From positions 1 through 64,000 of the forward strand of contig CAZSHI010000007.1 in NCBI GenBank assembly GCA_964606735.1: a stretch of DNA of 64,000 bases. The letters are read 5' to 3'. The notes under the pieces were generated by a model. The model searched no databases, was not told the DNA's origin, and worked only from the letters and a program-made list of their open reading frames with translations. Shown one piece after another: positions 55,778 through 63,778 of the stretch (positions within the stretch are counted from its first letter, which is position 1; each line of letters begins with the position of its first letter). The stretch is from UBA5109 sp964606735 (lineage in GTDB: Bacteria > Pseudomonadota > Gammaproteobacteria > Pseudomonadales > Pseudohongiellaceae). The position numbers and the translations under genes are program-made.

Positions 55778-56287
55778 ATGGAAGAAGCACTCCTCAGTTT
55801 TTCCCAGCAGTCCGGTATCTACGCCATCATGAACAGCCGTTGGGGCTGGCCGATTGTGGAGTCACTGCATTTTTTTGGGCTCTCACTGTTAATCGGAACC
55901 GTTGGCCTGTTTGATCTGCGTATGCTGGGCTTTGTCCGGCAAATTCCTTTGGCGGCGATGCACAAGCTGATACCTTTTGGAGTAGCCGGATATCTGCTCA
56001 ATGTGCTTACCGGCATTATGTTTTTTACCAGTGTTCCGGATCAGTATCTCTATAACCCGGCGTTTCAGACTAAAATGCTTTTTATGATAGGAGCTGGGAT
56101 GAACATGCTGGTGTTCTACCGCTTTGCTTATCAGGAAATCAAGCTAACAGGGGCCGGGCAGGATCTGAGGACCAATACCAAAGTGTTTGCTGCTGTTTCG
56201 CTACTGTGCTGGATGGGTGTGATTACGGCGGGGCGCTTGATTACTTTTTTTAGGCCGCCGGCGCATTACTGGTGTTTCTGGTGCTGA
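55778..56287 (+). CDS. DUF6644 membrane protein (copy 2)
   Basis: 169 aa, four predicted membrane helices. SLHFFGLSLLIGTVGLFDLRMLG holds the conserved His and DLR-LG pair; NPAFQTKMLFM marks the third helix. One base separates it from copy 1. The C-terminal HYWCFWC end is unusual, rich in Trp and Cys. I infer that the two copies form a heterodimer of eight helices. Function not established. Confidence 0.78.
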   Translation: MEEALLSFSQQSGIYAIMNSRWGWPIVESLHFFGLSLLIGTVGLFDLRMLGFVRQIPLAAMHKLIPFGVAGYLLNVLTGIMFFTSVPDQYLYNPAFQTKMLFMIGAGMNMLVFYRFAYQEIKLTGAGQDLRTNTKVFAAVSLLCWMGVITAGRLITFFRPPAHYWCFWC

Positions 56288-56593
56288 GCTGCTGTGATCG
56301 GTAATGCTTCGTTAAAAGGCTGAATTCAATCAGTCACTTACTATTTTGTAAGCTCTTTCTTGACTTTCGCCTTGCCTTCCCATCACTTGCGACGCTCAGT
56401 TTTATGCCGAGCTATTGTACGTGCATTTTTTTACTGCACGAATCAGGTGATGGCTCTTAACTGACACAGAAACTTGAGGTCGTACAGCTTGCCCATAGTA
56501 TAAAGCGATTGCTATGGCTCAATGTGTGCATATTGCCGATAGTTTGGATAAGCTAGGCAAGGAATATTCGAGAACTGATCTGGAGACATCTCA
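56288..56593. other. Gene-free region between DUF6644 and DUF6152 genes
   Basis: 306 bp. It contains a 6-bp hairpin, CGTGCA-N8-TGCACG, around 56420-56440, with a T-run inside the loop rather than after the stem, and a possible TATAAA -10 element near 56500. No ORF with a ribosome site is seen. I see nothing else. Confidence 0.5.
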
Positions 56594-56983
56594 GTGAAAA
56601 AAAATTCACATGTAGCGGCTTTTATTCTAATCATGCTGGGCAGCTACTCTTCTGTGCTCAGAGCCCATCATTCAACGGCCATGTTTGATTCCGATAATCC
56701 CATTGAGTTGGCAGGAACAATCGTCGAGTGGCAATACACAAACCCCCATACCTTCATTATCCTGAAGGTTGATGAGGATGGAGATGAAGTGGAATGGGCG
56801 CTGGAAGGGCGAAGTACCAGCGCCATTTATCGCCTGGGTTGGACCCCGGAAAGCCTTCAGCCAGGCGATGAAATAATGGTTACCGTGCGACCTTTACACA
56901 GTGGAGCACCGGGTGGAAATTACAGCAATATTCGCTGGAAGGACGGTACCGAAATTGACCCCTATGCTCCAAGAACACAATAA
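56594..56983 (+). CDS. DUF6152 secreted protein (copy 1)
   Basis: 129 aa, GTG start with GGAG about 9 nt upstream. Signal peptide to residue 24 (VLRA), so the mature protein is predicted to begin His-His-Ser. The core is a small beta domain with IELAGTIVEWQYTNPHTFI, EVEWALEG and LQPGDEIMVTVRPL. Family members share HHS, NPH, EW and PGD. No function is established. An N-terminal His plus further conserved His is the layout of copper-binding histidine-brace proteins (CopC), which makes metal binding an idea to test. Confidence 0.75.
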   Translation: MKKNSHVAAFILIMLGSYSSVLRAHHSTAMFDSDNPIELAGTIVEWQYTNPHTFIILKVDEDGDEVEWALEGRSTSAIYRLGWTPESLQPGDEIMVTVRPLHSGAPGGNYSNIRWKDGTEIDPYAPRTQ

Positions 56984-56993
56984 CCCTCTGGTA

Positions 56994-57869
56994 ATGAAGA
57001 TGAAAGGTATAAAAATCTGGCGCAAGGTGTTTTCCCTGACAGTTGTGCTTCTTGGCCTGTGCCTGGTGACGGCATGCGCGCCGCAGAATGATCAAGTTAA
57101 TGCAGCAGGGAATACAGCCTCTGCGAACACCATGAGCTATCCGGACTGGCGCGGGCAATGGCAACGCGCCCCTGGCAGCCTGAACTGGCCTTCCGAGGGC
57201 TATGAGCAGGTCGGTCCTCCACCTCTTACGGAAGAGTACATGGCGATCTGGCAGGGCTATACCGCTCTGCAGGAAGCGGGCATCCCTGCTGGTGATCCCC
57301 CATCAACCTGCCTGCCTCAGGGGATGCCGCGAATTATGAAAATGACTTACCCCATGGAAATCATTGTTACCCCTGAAATCACTTATATCTATGCCGAGTG
57401 GAACAGCCAGTTTCGGCGGATATACACTGATGGTAGGGATTGGCCATCATATATACTGCCGGCATTTAATGGCTACTCGATTGGGCAATGGCATGATGAG
57501 AATAACGATGGAGTCTACGATATGCTGGCCATTGAAACTCGTGCCATGAAAGGGCCACGCTCCTATGATTCCCGTGCCGTTCCTTTGCATGAGAATAATG
57601 AGACAGTGGTTCTGGAAGAAATACGCCTGAGCGATGACATGACTATGGTAAATACCATCACCACCATCGATGATGCATTAACGGGCCCCTGGACTGTTGA
57701 TCAGGTTTATCTGCGTGAACTGGACAATATTGTCTGGGCTGAATATGCCTGCGCAGAAAATAATCTGCATTTAAAACTTGGGGATGAATGGTACTTTATT
57801 AACCAGGATGGCACGCTTTCCCCGACTCGGGAAGGACAGCCAGGTTTGGTACCAGAAGTACAGGATTAG
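56994..57869 (+). CDS. Unrecognised lipoprotein near DUF6152
   Basis: About 291 aa from ATG 56994, 10 bp after the DUF6152 gene; a start at 57000 is also possible, and the longer open frame from 56901 lies inside the previous gene. Lipobox LVTAC, a flexible Asn/Ala linker, then a globular domain with PSTCLPQGMPRIM, FRRIYTDGRDWP, FNGYSIGQWHD and an EF-hand-like DENNDGVYDMLAIE segment. The RIYxDGR plus GxSIGxW pattern is shared by many unannotated periplasmic proteins found beside DUF6152 in marine bacteria. Function unknown. Confidence 0.7.
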   Translation: MKMKGIKIWRKVFSLTVVLLGLCLVTACAPQNDQVNAAGNTASANTMSYPDWRGQWQRAPGSLNWPSEGYEQVGPPPLTEEYMAIWQGYTALQEAGIPAGDPPSTCLPQGMPRIMKMTYPMEIIVTPEITYIYAEWNSQFRRIYTDGRDWPSYILPAFNGYSIGQWHDENNDGVYDMLAIETRAMKGPRSYDSRAVPLHENNETVVLEEIRLSDDMTMVNTITTIDDALTGPWTVDQVYLRELDNIVWAEYACAENNLHLKLGDEWYFINQDGTLSPTREGQPGLVPEVQD

Positions 57870-57981
57870 CAATAAGCATCCAGAAAAGATTTATGAGCGC
57901 TAACTATCCAAATTGGAAATCAACTAGCTAGCATTAAATTGGTATTTTCAGATTCGCCTACAGCTACAAGGAAAATGTGCT

Positions 57982-58710
57982 ATTAATAAATCAGAAGCCC
58001 GTGAAGAAGATAAGAATTCGAAAAAAATAAAAGCTGCTTTTGAGTTGATAGTATTTGTTGCTTTAGTACTGGGTTCAAAGGAATTCATGGATCCTTATTT
58101 TGGCGCCTATGCAGGGCCTGCATCATTAATAATAACTCTTGTAATTTTAACCATATATATCCGTCAAGCGGGGCAATCCTGGAGCTCAATGGGCTTGCGT
58201 AATTTGCCTGGCCTAAATGCAAAATTTCTGGTCTTACCCCAAGCATTTGCAATATTCGTAACTGTATTAGCGATTATCGTCATTCTCACAAGAGCATTAG
58301 AAGTTGTAGGGTTTACTTTTATGTCAGAACCCATTGAGGGTGAAACAGAGCGCTGGGGAGACATCCAAGGAAATTTTCAGTTGTATCTGGTATTAATCGC
58401 TTTGTCATGGGTGAGTGCCGGTTTTGGTGAGGAGATGTTTTTTCGAGGTTTCCTTGTTACTCGATTGAAAACTGTTTTTAGTGATATTTATTTTTCGTCA
58501 ACTGTATCAGTTTTACTTGCGGCTCTAATATTTGGTTACGTGCACATCTATTACCAGGGGTTGACGGGCTTTGTAAATGCAGGAGTAATCGGGATAATTT
58601 TCGGGACTTATTTTCTGCTATATAGAAACAACCTTTGGCCGCTTGTAATAGCTCACGGCTTTATCAATTCCCTAGGATTTACATCTGAGTTCATGGGTTG
58701 GGGTCTATAA
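57982..58710 (+). CDS. CPBP-family intramembrane metalloprotease, start unclear
   Basis: Six or so hydrophobic segments and the CPBP (Abi/Rce1) motifs: GEEMFFRGFL (EExxxR), FGYVHIYYQG and LVIAHGFIN. The frame is open back to 57928 but has no ATG or GTG before the first membrane helix. TTG 58045 lacks a ribosome site and would start within the helix; ATT 57982, with CAAGGA about 9 nt upstream, gives a natural charged N-terminus and is my choice. The gene is AT-richer than its neighbours, which suggests recent acquisition. Substrate unknown; relatives mature bacteriocins or give immunity. Confidence 0.7.
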   Translation: MNKSEAREEDKNSKKIKAAFELIVFVALVLGSKEFMDPYFGAYAGPASLIITLVILTIYIRQAGQSWSSMGLRNLPGLNAKFLVLPQAFAIFVTVLAIIVILTRALEVVGFTFMSEPIEGETERWGDIQGNFQLYLVLIALSWVSAGFGEEMFFRGFLVTRLKTVFSDIYFSSTVSVLLAALIFGYVHIYYQGLTGFVNAGVIGIIFGTYFLLYRNNLWPLVIAHGFINSLGFTSEFMGWGL

Positions 58711-58938
58711 CAATACTATAGCCAGAAATGTCGGTTATTAATCGATACTGTGAGCATGGGTCCAGAAGCTTACAGGCTATTAGTGATTAAATTGCTCGAA
58801 AAAGAGTGATGAATATTAGTCATTCTGCGATAGGTGTGGAAATGACAAGCTCAGTAATGTCTGTGCATAACTATCACTGAATCGATTTGTCTGAAGTGAA
58901 AATTATCAGATCAAGCTTGCACTTTATTTCCATCATTA

Positions 58939-58972
58939 GTTAAGAATTTGTTAAGAATTCAAGCTTGATAAT
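58939..58972 (+). promoter_or_regulatory. OmpR-family-type direct repeat upstream of a -10 box
   Basis: GTTAAG-N5-GTTAAG (58939-58955), then 11 nt, then GATAAT (58967-58972). Two hexamers one helical turn apart, replacing the -35 and 11-12 nt from the -10, is the layout of PmrA, PhoP and QseB boxes. Transcription would start near 58979, about 25 nt before the DUF6152 copy-2 start. Confidence 0.5.
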
Positions 58973-59004
58973 AGGCTAACCAAACGTCATAAAGGAGATT
59001 GGTT

Positions 59005-59409
59005 ATGCAACCCAGCAAACGAAATTCATTCACAGCCATCATGTTGTCAATGGGCATTAGTGTATTTGCCTCTGGAGCAGCCATTGCGCATCATTCATTC
59101 CCAGCTACCTATATTATGGATGACACGGAAACGATTGAGGGTGTCATGGTTCAGTTCCTGTTTCGTAACCCGCACTCATTTGTACATGTGATGGTGACGG
59201 ATGAAGAGATAGGCGAAAATCATCGGTACGCGGTTGAGTGGGGAGGTGCCAGTGCGCTGGCCGGCTCGGTTGACCGCTCCAGCCTGAAGCCTGGTGACAG
59301 GGTTCGCATCAGTGGTCAACCTGGACGAAACCCCGATGATCATCGCCTACGTATGCAGAGTCTCGAAGTTGTGGATGGTGACTTTGTATGGAATGGCGAC
59401 TTCGAGTAA
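59005..59409 (+). CDS. DUF6152 secreted protein (copy 2)
   Basis: 134 aa from ATG 59005 with AAAGGAG 7 nt upstream. Signal peptide ends at AIA, so the mature protein again begins His-His-Ser. Shared family motifs: FRNPHSFVHV, YAVEWGG, LKPGDRVRISG. It is a diverged paralogue of copy 1 with its own promoter and a hairpin after the stop. Function not established. Confidence 0.78.
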   Translation: MQPSKRNSFTAIMLSMGISVFASGAAIAHHSFPATYIMDDTETIEGVMVQFLFRNPHSFVHVMVTDEEIGENHRYAVEWGGASALAGSVDRSSLKPGDRVRISGQPGRNPDDHRLRMQSLEVVDGDFVWNGDFE

Positions 59410-59428
59410 TTAAACCTTTCGTTATTAT

Positions 59429-59461
59429 GCGTCAGAGTAGATTGAATCCCTACTCTGACGC
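59429..59461 (+). terminator. Hairpin after DUF6152 copy 2
   Basis: Perfect 12-bp stem, GCGTCAGAGTAG with its complement and a 9-nt loop, 20 bp after the stop codon. The following TATTGTT is only a weak U-tract, so it may stop transcription poorly or stabilise the mRNA 3' end. Confidence 0.65.
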
Positions 59462-59628
59462 TATTGTTAGATGCTTTAAACTTTCCTGATACCAGCTATT
59501 TAGCAGTATAGTAAACCTTCTTTACTGGGTGAGTTTGGGTCTCTTCTTGGTTGCCGTCAGCCCAGTTCTCCACTTGATCAATAATTTAAAGCTGGTTTGA
59601 ATACACGAGCATAATTATAATTGCGCTG

Positions 59629-59960
59629 GTGAGTTGGCCAGACAATCGCTGTTTCTAACAGAGGAAAGTCCGGGCTCCACAGAGCGAGGTGCCAGGTAAC
59701 CCCTGGGGGGCGTGAGCCTACGGAAAGTGCAGCAGAAAAGATACCGCCGGTTTACCGGTAAGGGTGAAATGGTGCGGTAAGAGCGCACCGCATGGGTGGC
59801 AACATTCCATGGCATGGTAAACCCCACCTGGAGCAAGGCCAAATAGGAACCTTTAGTGTTGCTCGCACTGGGTTCGGGTAGGCTGCAAGAGGGTCATGGC
59901 GACATGGCTCCCAGATGAATGATTGTCCACGACAGAACCCGGCTTACAGGCCAACTCACT
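59629..59960 (+). ncRNA. rnpB: RNase P RNA, type A
   Basis: Catalytic RNA for tRNA 5' maturation. Outer helix P1 pairs GTGAGTTGGCC (59629-59639) with GGCCAACTCAC (59949-59959). P2 pairs GACAATC with GATTGTC. The universal core is present: GAGGAAAGTCCGGGCTCC near the 5' end and ACAGAACCCGGCTTACAG near the 3' end. Length about 332 nt. P3 is reduced to a 5-bp hairpin (CTGTT-TCT-AACAG), whereas E. coli has about 40 nt there. T-rich sequence follows P1 as a terminator. Position before mraZ matches Pseudomonas. Confidence 0.96.
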
Positions 59961-60179
59961 TTTTTCTGCAGCGGATGCAGTTCACGAAATCCTTTCCTGA
60001 CCATTCGGGTCGCTTGCTAGCAGATCACGCTGCGTTTCTTAATAAATTACTTTAAGTTTTATGCATACCTAATTGTAAATTATGGTCTTTAACTTTTCCG
60101 TTGGCGGAAAAATGGGGACTTTTCCAGGTTTTCGCCGCATTTAGCTTCATTTTCTACACAAAATTATGCAAACAAGTGC
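59961..60179. other. Region between rnpB and the mraZ promoter
   Basis: About 220 bp. Contains CTGCA-N5-TGCAG immediately after the rnpB U-tract and a 7-bp hairpin TTTTCCG-TTGG-CGGAAAA (60094-60111) without a U-tract on the plus strand. No gene is evident. Confidence 0.45.
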
Positions 60180-60255
60180 TTGATTTACTTGTCAGAACTC
60201 CCTTATAGTGCAAAAAAGTAGCAATAAAGTGGTTAAAAAGTGGGTTAATTGTGGG
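60180..60255 (+). promoter_or_regulatory. mraZ (dcw) promoter with MraZ boxes
   Basis: TTGATT-N18-TATAGT (60180-60209) is a plausible promoter. Downstream, GTGGT, GTGGG and GTGGG recur at exactly 11-bp intervals (60229, 60240, 60251). Direct GTGGG-type repeats one helical turn apart are the known binding pattern of MraZ, which represses its own operon in E. coli. Confidence 0.7.
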
Positions 60256-60290
60256 CTTTCATGGTGAAAGACCCGGGTTGAGGTGAAGCT

Positions 60291-60749
60291 GTGCTATTTC
60301 GCGGATTACATTCAATTACCTTGGATGCGAAGGGTCGTATGGCGATGCCTGCCCGGTTTCGTGGAATTATCGATGAATTTTGCCAGGGCCAGTTGGTGGT
60401 TACTATCGATCAGGATGGTGAATCGCTGGTGATTTATCCACTGAACGAATTTGAAGCCATTGAGCGCAAGGTGGCTGCACTTTCCAGTTTTCATCCAGAA
60501 TCTCGCCGCTTGAAAAACATATTTATCGGTCATGCTACTGAAGTGAATCTTGATGGTAGTGGCCGCATCCTGATTCCCCAGAATTTACGCCAGTTTGTTG
60601 GTCTGGATAAAAAGGTGGCGCTGGTCGGTCAGGGCAACAAACTCGCAGTCTGGAATGATGAGGTCTGGAATGAAACACGAGATGGCTGGCTGAAACATAA
60701 AGTGGAAGTTGACGATTTGCCGGATGAATTAAAGAACCTCTCCTTGTAG
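60291..60749 (+). CDS. mraZ: Transcriptional regulator MraZ
   Basis: 152 aa; GTG start with GAGGTGA in front. Two SpoVT/AbrB-like domains with LDAKGRMAMPARFR and LDGSGRILIPQNLR (DxxGR and P repeats). Binds repeats in front of its own gene. First gene of the division and cell-wall cluster; rsmH follows after 10 bp. Confidence 0.96.
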   Translation: MLFRGLHSITLDAKGRMAMPARFRGIIDEFCQGQLVVTIDQDGESLVIYPLNEFEAIERKVAALSSFHPESRRLKNIFIGHATEVNLDGSGRILIPQNLRQFVGLDKKVALVGQGNKLAVWNDEVWNETRDGWLKHKVEVDDLPDELKNLSL

Positions 60750-60759
60750 AGCAAGAGAA

Positions 60760-61689
60760 ATGAGTGGATTGCATCAGAGTGTACTGTTGGAGCAGGCCCT
60801 GGATGCATTGGTCAAGGATAAAGACGGTTTTTATATTGATGCCACCTTTGGGCGGGGTGGGCATAGCAGGAGAATACTGGAGAGCCTATCAGGTCAGGGG
60901 CGCTTACTGGTTATCGACAAAGACCCGGAGGCGATAGCCATTGCCAATGAGCTGGCAGCAAAGGATAAACGTGTCATTGTGCATCATGGCAGTTTTGCTG
61001 ATGTGCAGGATGCGGTACAAGCCCTGAAGATGCAGGGGCGTGTGGCAGGCGTATTGATGGATCTGGGGGTCTCATCACCCCAGCTTGATGATCCGCGCAG
61101 AGGGTTTAGTTTTATGAAAGACGGACCTTTGGATATGCGAATGAATACACAGGCCGGGGAATCTGCCGGAGATTGGCTGGCCAGGGCAGATGAAAAAAGT
61201 ATTGCAGATGTTCTTTATCAGTTTGGGGAAGAGCGTTTTTCGCGACGAATTGCCAGAGCCATCGTCAAGCGCAGACAGGAAAGGACGATAACAAGAACCC
61301 TGGATCTGGCTGAGATTATAAAGCAGGCACATCCCAAATGGGAAAAACACAAACATCCGGCAACACGGTCTTTTCAGGCGATCCGTATCTTTATTAACGA
61401 TGAGCTGAAAGATCTTGAGCAGACCTTGCCGAAATTACTGGATGTTTTGATGCCGGGAGGACGTCTGGTTGTGATCAGTTTCCATTCACTGGAAGACAGG
61501 CTGGTGAAGCGTTTTATACAAAATGAAGAGAAGGGTGACAGCTACCCGGCAGATTTGCCGGTGACGCAAGATTTTCTTAACCCTCGCCTCAGGCACATTG
61601 GCAAAGCTCTCAAGGCTGAGGCGGATGAACTGTCGGAAAATATCAGAGCGCGCAGTGCCGTTATGCGTGTTGCTGAAAAGGTTGCCTGA
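60760..61689 (+). CDS. rsmH: 16S rRNA N4-methylcytidine C1402 methyltransferase
   Basis: 309 aa SAM enzyme acting on C1402, the nucleotide that RsmI also modifies. HQSVLLEQALDAL, DATFGRGGHSR, LMDLGVSSPQLDD and RSFQAIRIFINDEL are the family motifs. Stop and ftsL start overlap by 1 bp. Confidence 0.97.
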   Translation: MSGLHQSVLLEQALDALVKDKDGFYIDATFGRGGHSRRILESLSGQGRLLVIDKDPEAIAIANELAAKDKRVIVHHGSFADVQDAVQALKMQGRVAGVLMDLGVSSPQLDDPRRGFSFMKDGPLDMRMNTQAGESAGDWLARADEKSIADVLYQFGEERFSRRIARAIVKRRQERTITRTLDLAEIIKQAHPKWEKHKHPATRSFQAIRIFINDELKDLEQTLPKLLDVLMPGGRLVVISFHSLEDRLVKRFIQNEEKGDSYPADLPVTQDFLNPRLRHIGKALKAEADELSENIRARSAVMRVAEKVA

Positions 61690-62006
61690 TGCCTGTGTTT
61701 TCCCAAAAGCAGGAGGCAAACAGAAGAAGAACCAGGCCGGGGAGAGTCTGGTTCGGTTTTACAGTATTGCTCGGTGCGGTGGGCGTGTCTGCATTGAGCG
61801 TTGTTTATTCAACACACCAGAGTCGGCATTTATTGAATGAATTGCAGGCGCTGGAAAATGAACGAAATGCCTTGCAGGTTGAATGGGGCCAGTTGCTGCT
61901 GGAGCAAAGCAGCCTGATCTCGCAGGGCAGGGTGGAGGATATTGCCAAAGCAGAACTCAACATGGTGATACCAGGTCGGGAAGACATTGTGGTAGTAAAA
62001 AGATGA
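61689..62006 (+). CDS. ftsL: Cell-division protein FtsL
   Basis: 105 aa bitopic protein: basic cytoplasmic N-terminus (about 1-20), one membrane helix (about 22-42), then a periplasmic leucine-zipper coiled coil that pairs with FtsB. The end has the conserved VEDIAKAELNMVIP. Overlaps ftsI by 4 bp. Confidence 0.94.
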   Translation: MPVFSQKQEANRRRTRPGRVWFGFTVLLGAVGVSALSVVYSTHQSRHLLNELQALENERNALQVEWGQLLLEQSSLISQGRVEDIAKAELNMVIPGREDIVVVKR

Positions 62007-63778
62007 GTGTGTCTCATATAGAAAAAATTCAGGCTTGGAGACTTTATTTTGTCTTCACTGTGATTTTTTCACTTATTGCTGTCACCGCCTGGAAAGTTTT
62101 TGACTTGCAGGTTATGAACAATGAAGTGCTGCAAAGGCAGGGAGATGCAAGGACTGTTCGTAATGATGTGATTGCTGCGCACCGCGGCAATATTCTGGAT
62201 CGCAATGGTCAGCCGCTGGCGATCAGTACGCCAGTACAGTCACTGGCAATCAATCCCAGGGAAATACTCTTGCACCCGGAGCAGTGGGACCAGTTTGCGC
62301 TGGCAGTCACAGCTATCGGGCTTAATCCTGATGTACTGCGCACACGCATCGAAGCCAACTCAAATCGTGAATTCCTGTTTCTCAAACGGCGTATTCCGCC
62401 GGCAGAAGCCGATCTGGTATTGCGTCATGATTTTGATGGCGTTTGGGCCGAAGAGGAATACAAGCGTTTCTACCCCTTGGGTGAAGTGGCAGTTCATGTA
62501 GTAGGTCTGGCCAATAGTGATGAGGTTGGTCAGGAAGGTATTGAGCTGGCCTATGAAGACTGGTTGCAGGGCTCGCCGGGTTCCAGGCAGGTTCTCAAGG
62601 ATCGCAATGGCGGCATTATCCGTGAAGTAAAAATCAATGAAGTGGCCCAGCCCGGCAATGACCTGATGCTGAGCATTGATTCGCAAATTCAGTTTTTGGC
62701 CTACAAGGCCCTCAAGGAAGAAGTGACCCGCCGTTATGCTACGGCAGGATCGGCTGTCGTGCTGGATGTGCAAAGTGGTGAAGTCCTGGCAATGGTCAAT
62801 CAGCCTTCCTATAACCCGAACAACCGCAACAGTCTGAGTGAGCAACTGGACGGTCTTAAAAACCGCGCAATTGCTGAATCGCTGGAACCAGGCTCCACTG
62901 CCAAGGCATTTACGATTACTGCGGCACTAGAAAGCGGACTATTTGATACGCAAAGCATTATCGATACCAGTCCCGGCTATATCCGGGTCGACAGTGCGAC
63001 TATCCGTGATCCGGTCAATTATGGTGAATCCAATTTGGAAAGAATTCTGACTAAATCATCTCAGGTCGGCGCCACCAAGCTGGCACTTGCCATGGGACAG
63101 GAGCCGATGCTGGATATGCTAAGGCGTGTAGGCTTGGGCCAGGCCCCGGGTACGGGTTTCCCGGGAGAATCTGCCGGACTGATTCCCGAACGTTCGCGCT
63201 GGAGCAAAACAGAAATAGCCACGCTTGCCTACGGTTATGGCTTTCAGGCTTCGCCCTTGCAGCTTGCCCAGGCTTACATGGTCTTCGCCAACGGGGGTGT
63301 TTATAAACCTATTTCTCTGTTGAAGATTGACAGTCCGGATGAGGTTTCCGGTACCCGTGTGATCAGTGAAGAACTGGCTGCCACGGTGACCAGCATGATG
63401 GAAGCCGTGGTGGCACCCGGAGAAGGTGGTACCGGAACCCGAGCCTATATTCCAACACATCGTGTGGCTGGTAAAACGGGAACAGCCTGGTTCTACGATG
63501 TTCAAAATGGTGGTTATGATGAGGAGAATTATATCTCGCTGTTTGCCGGTTTTGCGCCCGTAACCAATCCGAGAATTGTTACGGTTGTAACGATTCATGA
63601 GCCACAGGGAGAAGAGTACGGTGGCGGTCAGGTCGCTGCACCGGTATTTGCAGAAATTACTGCCGGCGCGTTGCGCATCCTGAATGTGCCGCCGGATCTG
63701 CTACCAGTCAGCAACGGCGAGCTAAGTGCCGCCAATAGCGATGCAGTTCGTGTCAGCATGTCGGAGACAGGGCGATGA
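62003..63778 (+). CDS. ftsI: Division transpeptidase PBP3 (FtsI)
   Basis: 591 aa class B penicillin-binding protein. Start ATG 62003 (MSVSHIEKIQAW), not the upstream frame that runs inside ftsL. One membrane anchor (about 13-35), pedestal domain with AHRGNILDRNGQPLA, and transpeptidase domain. Active-site motifs: nucleophile SxxK as EPGSTAK, third motif KTGT in VAGKTGTAW. The second motif reads KSSQVG, Gln where E. coli and Pseudomonas have SSN. Overlaps ftsL and murE by 4 bp each. Confidence 0.96.
   Translation: MSVSHIEKIQAWRLYFVFTVIFSLIAVTAWKVFDLQVMNNEVLQRQGDARTVRNDVIAAHRGNILDRNGQPLAISTPVQSLAINPREILLHPEQWDQFALAVTAIGLNPDVLRTRIEANSNREFLFLKRRIPPAEADLVLRHDFDGVWAEEEYKRFYPLGEVAVHVVGLANSDEVGQEGIELAYEDWLQGSPGSRQVLKDRNGGIIREVKINEVAQPGNDLMLSIDSQIQFLAYKALKEEVTRRYATAGSAVVLDVQSGEVLAMVNQPSYNPNNRNSLSEQLDGLKNRAIAESLEPGSTAKAFTITAALESGLFDTQSIIDTSPGYIRVDSATIRDPVNYGESNLERILTKSSQVGATKLALAMGQEPMLDMLRRVGLGQAPGTGFPGESAGLIPERSRWSKTEIATLAYGYGFQASPLQLAQAYMVFANGGVYKPISLLKIDSPDEVSGTRVISEELAATVTSMMEAVVAPGEGGTGTRAYIPTHRVAGKTGTAWFYDVQNGGYDEENYISLFAGFAPVTNPRIVTVVTIHEPQGEEYGGGQVAAPVFAEITAGALRILNVPPDLLPVSNGELSAANSDAVRVSMSETGR

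Noticed and set aside
56288..56593. Possible transposase or gene remnant
   Set aside because: No frame shows recognisable family residues; only a weak hairpin is visible.
60094..60111. Hairpin TTTTCCG/CGGAAAA as a terminator of rnpB
   Set aside because: It lies 130 bp past the RNA and has no U-tract on the plus strand; the T-run right after P1 is sufficient.
61883..62002. Upstream start for ftsI inside ftsL
   Set aside because: Shadow of ftsL; conserved FtsI N-terminus begins at 62003.
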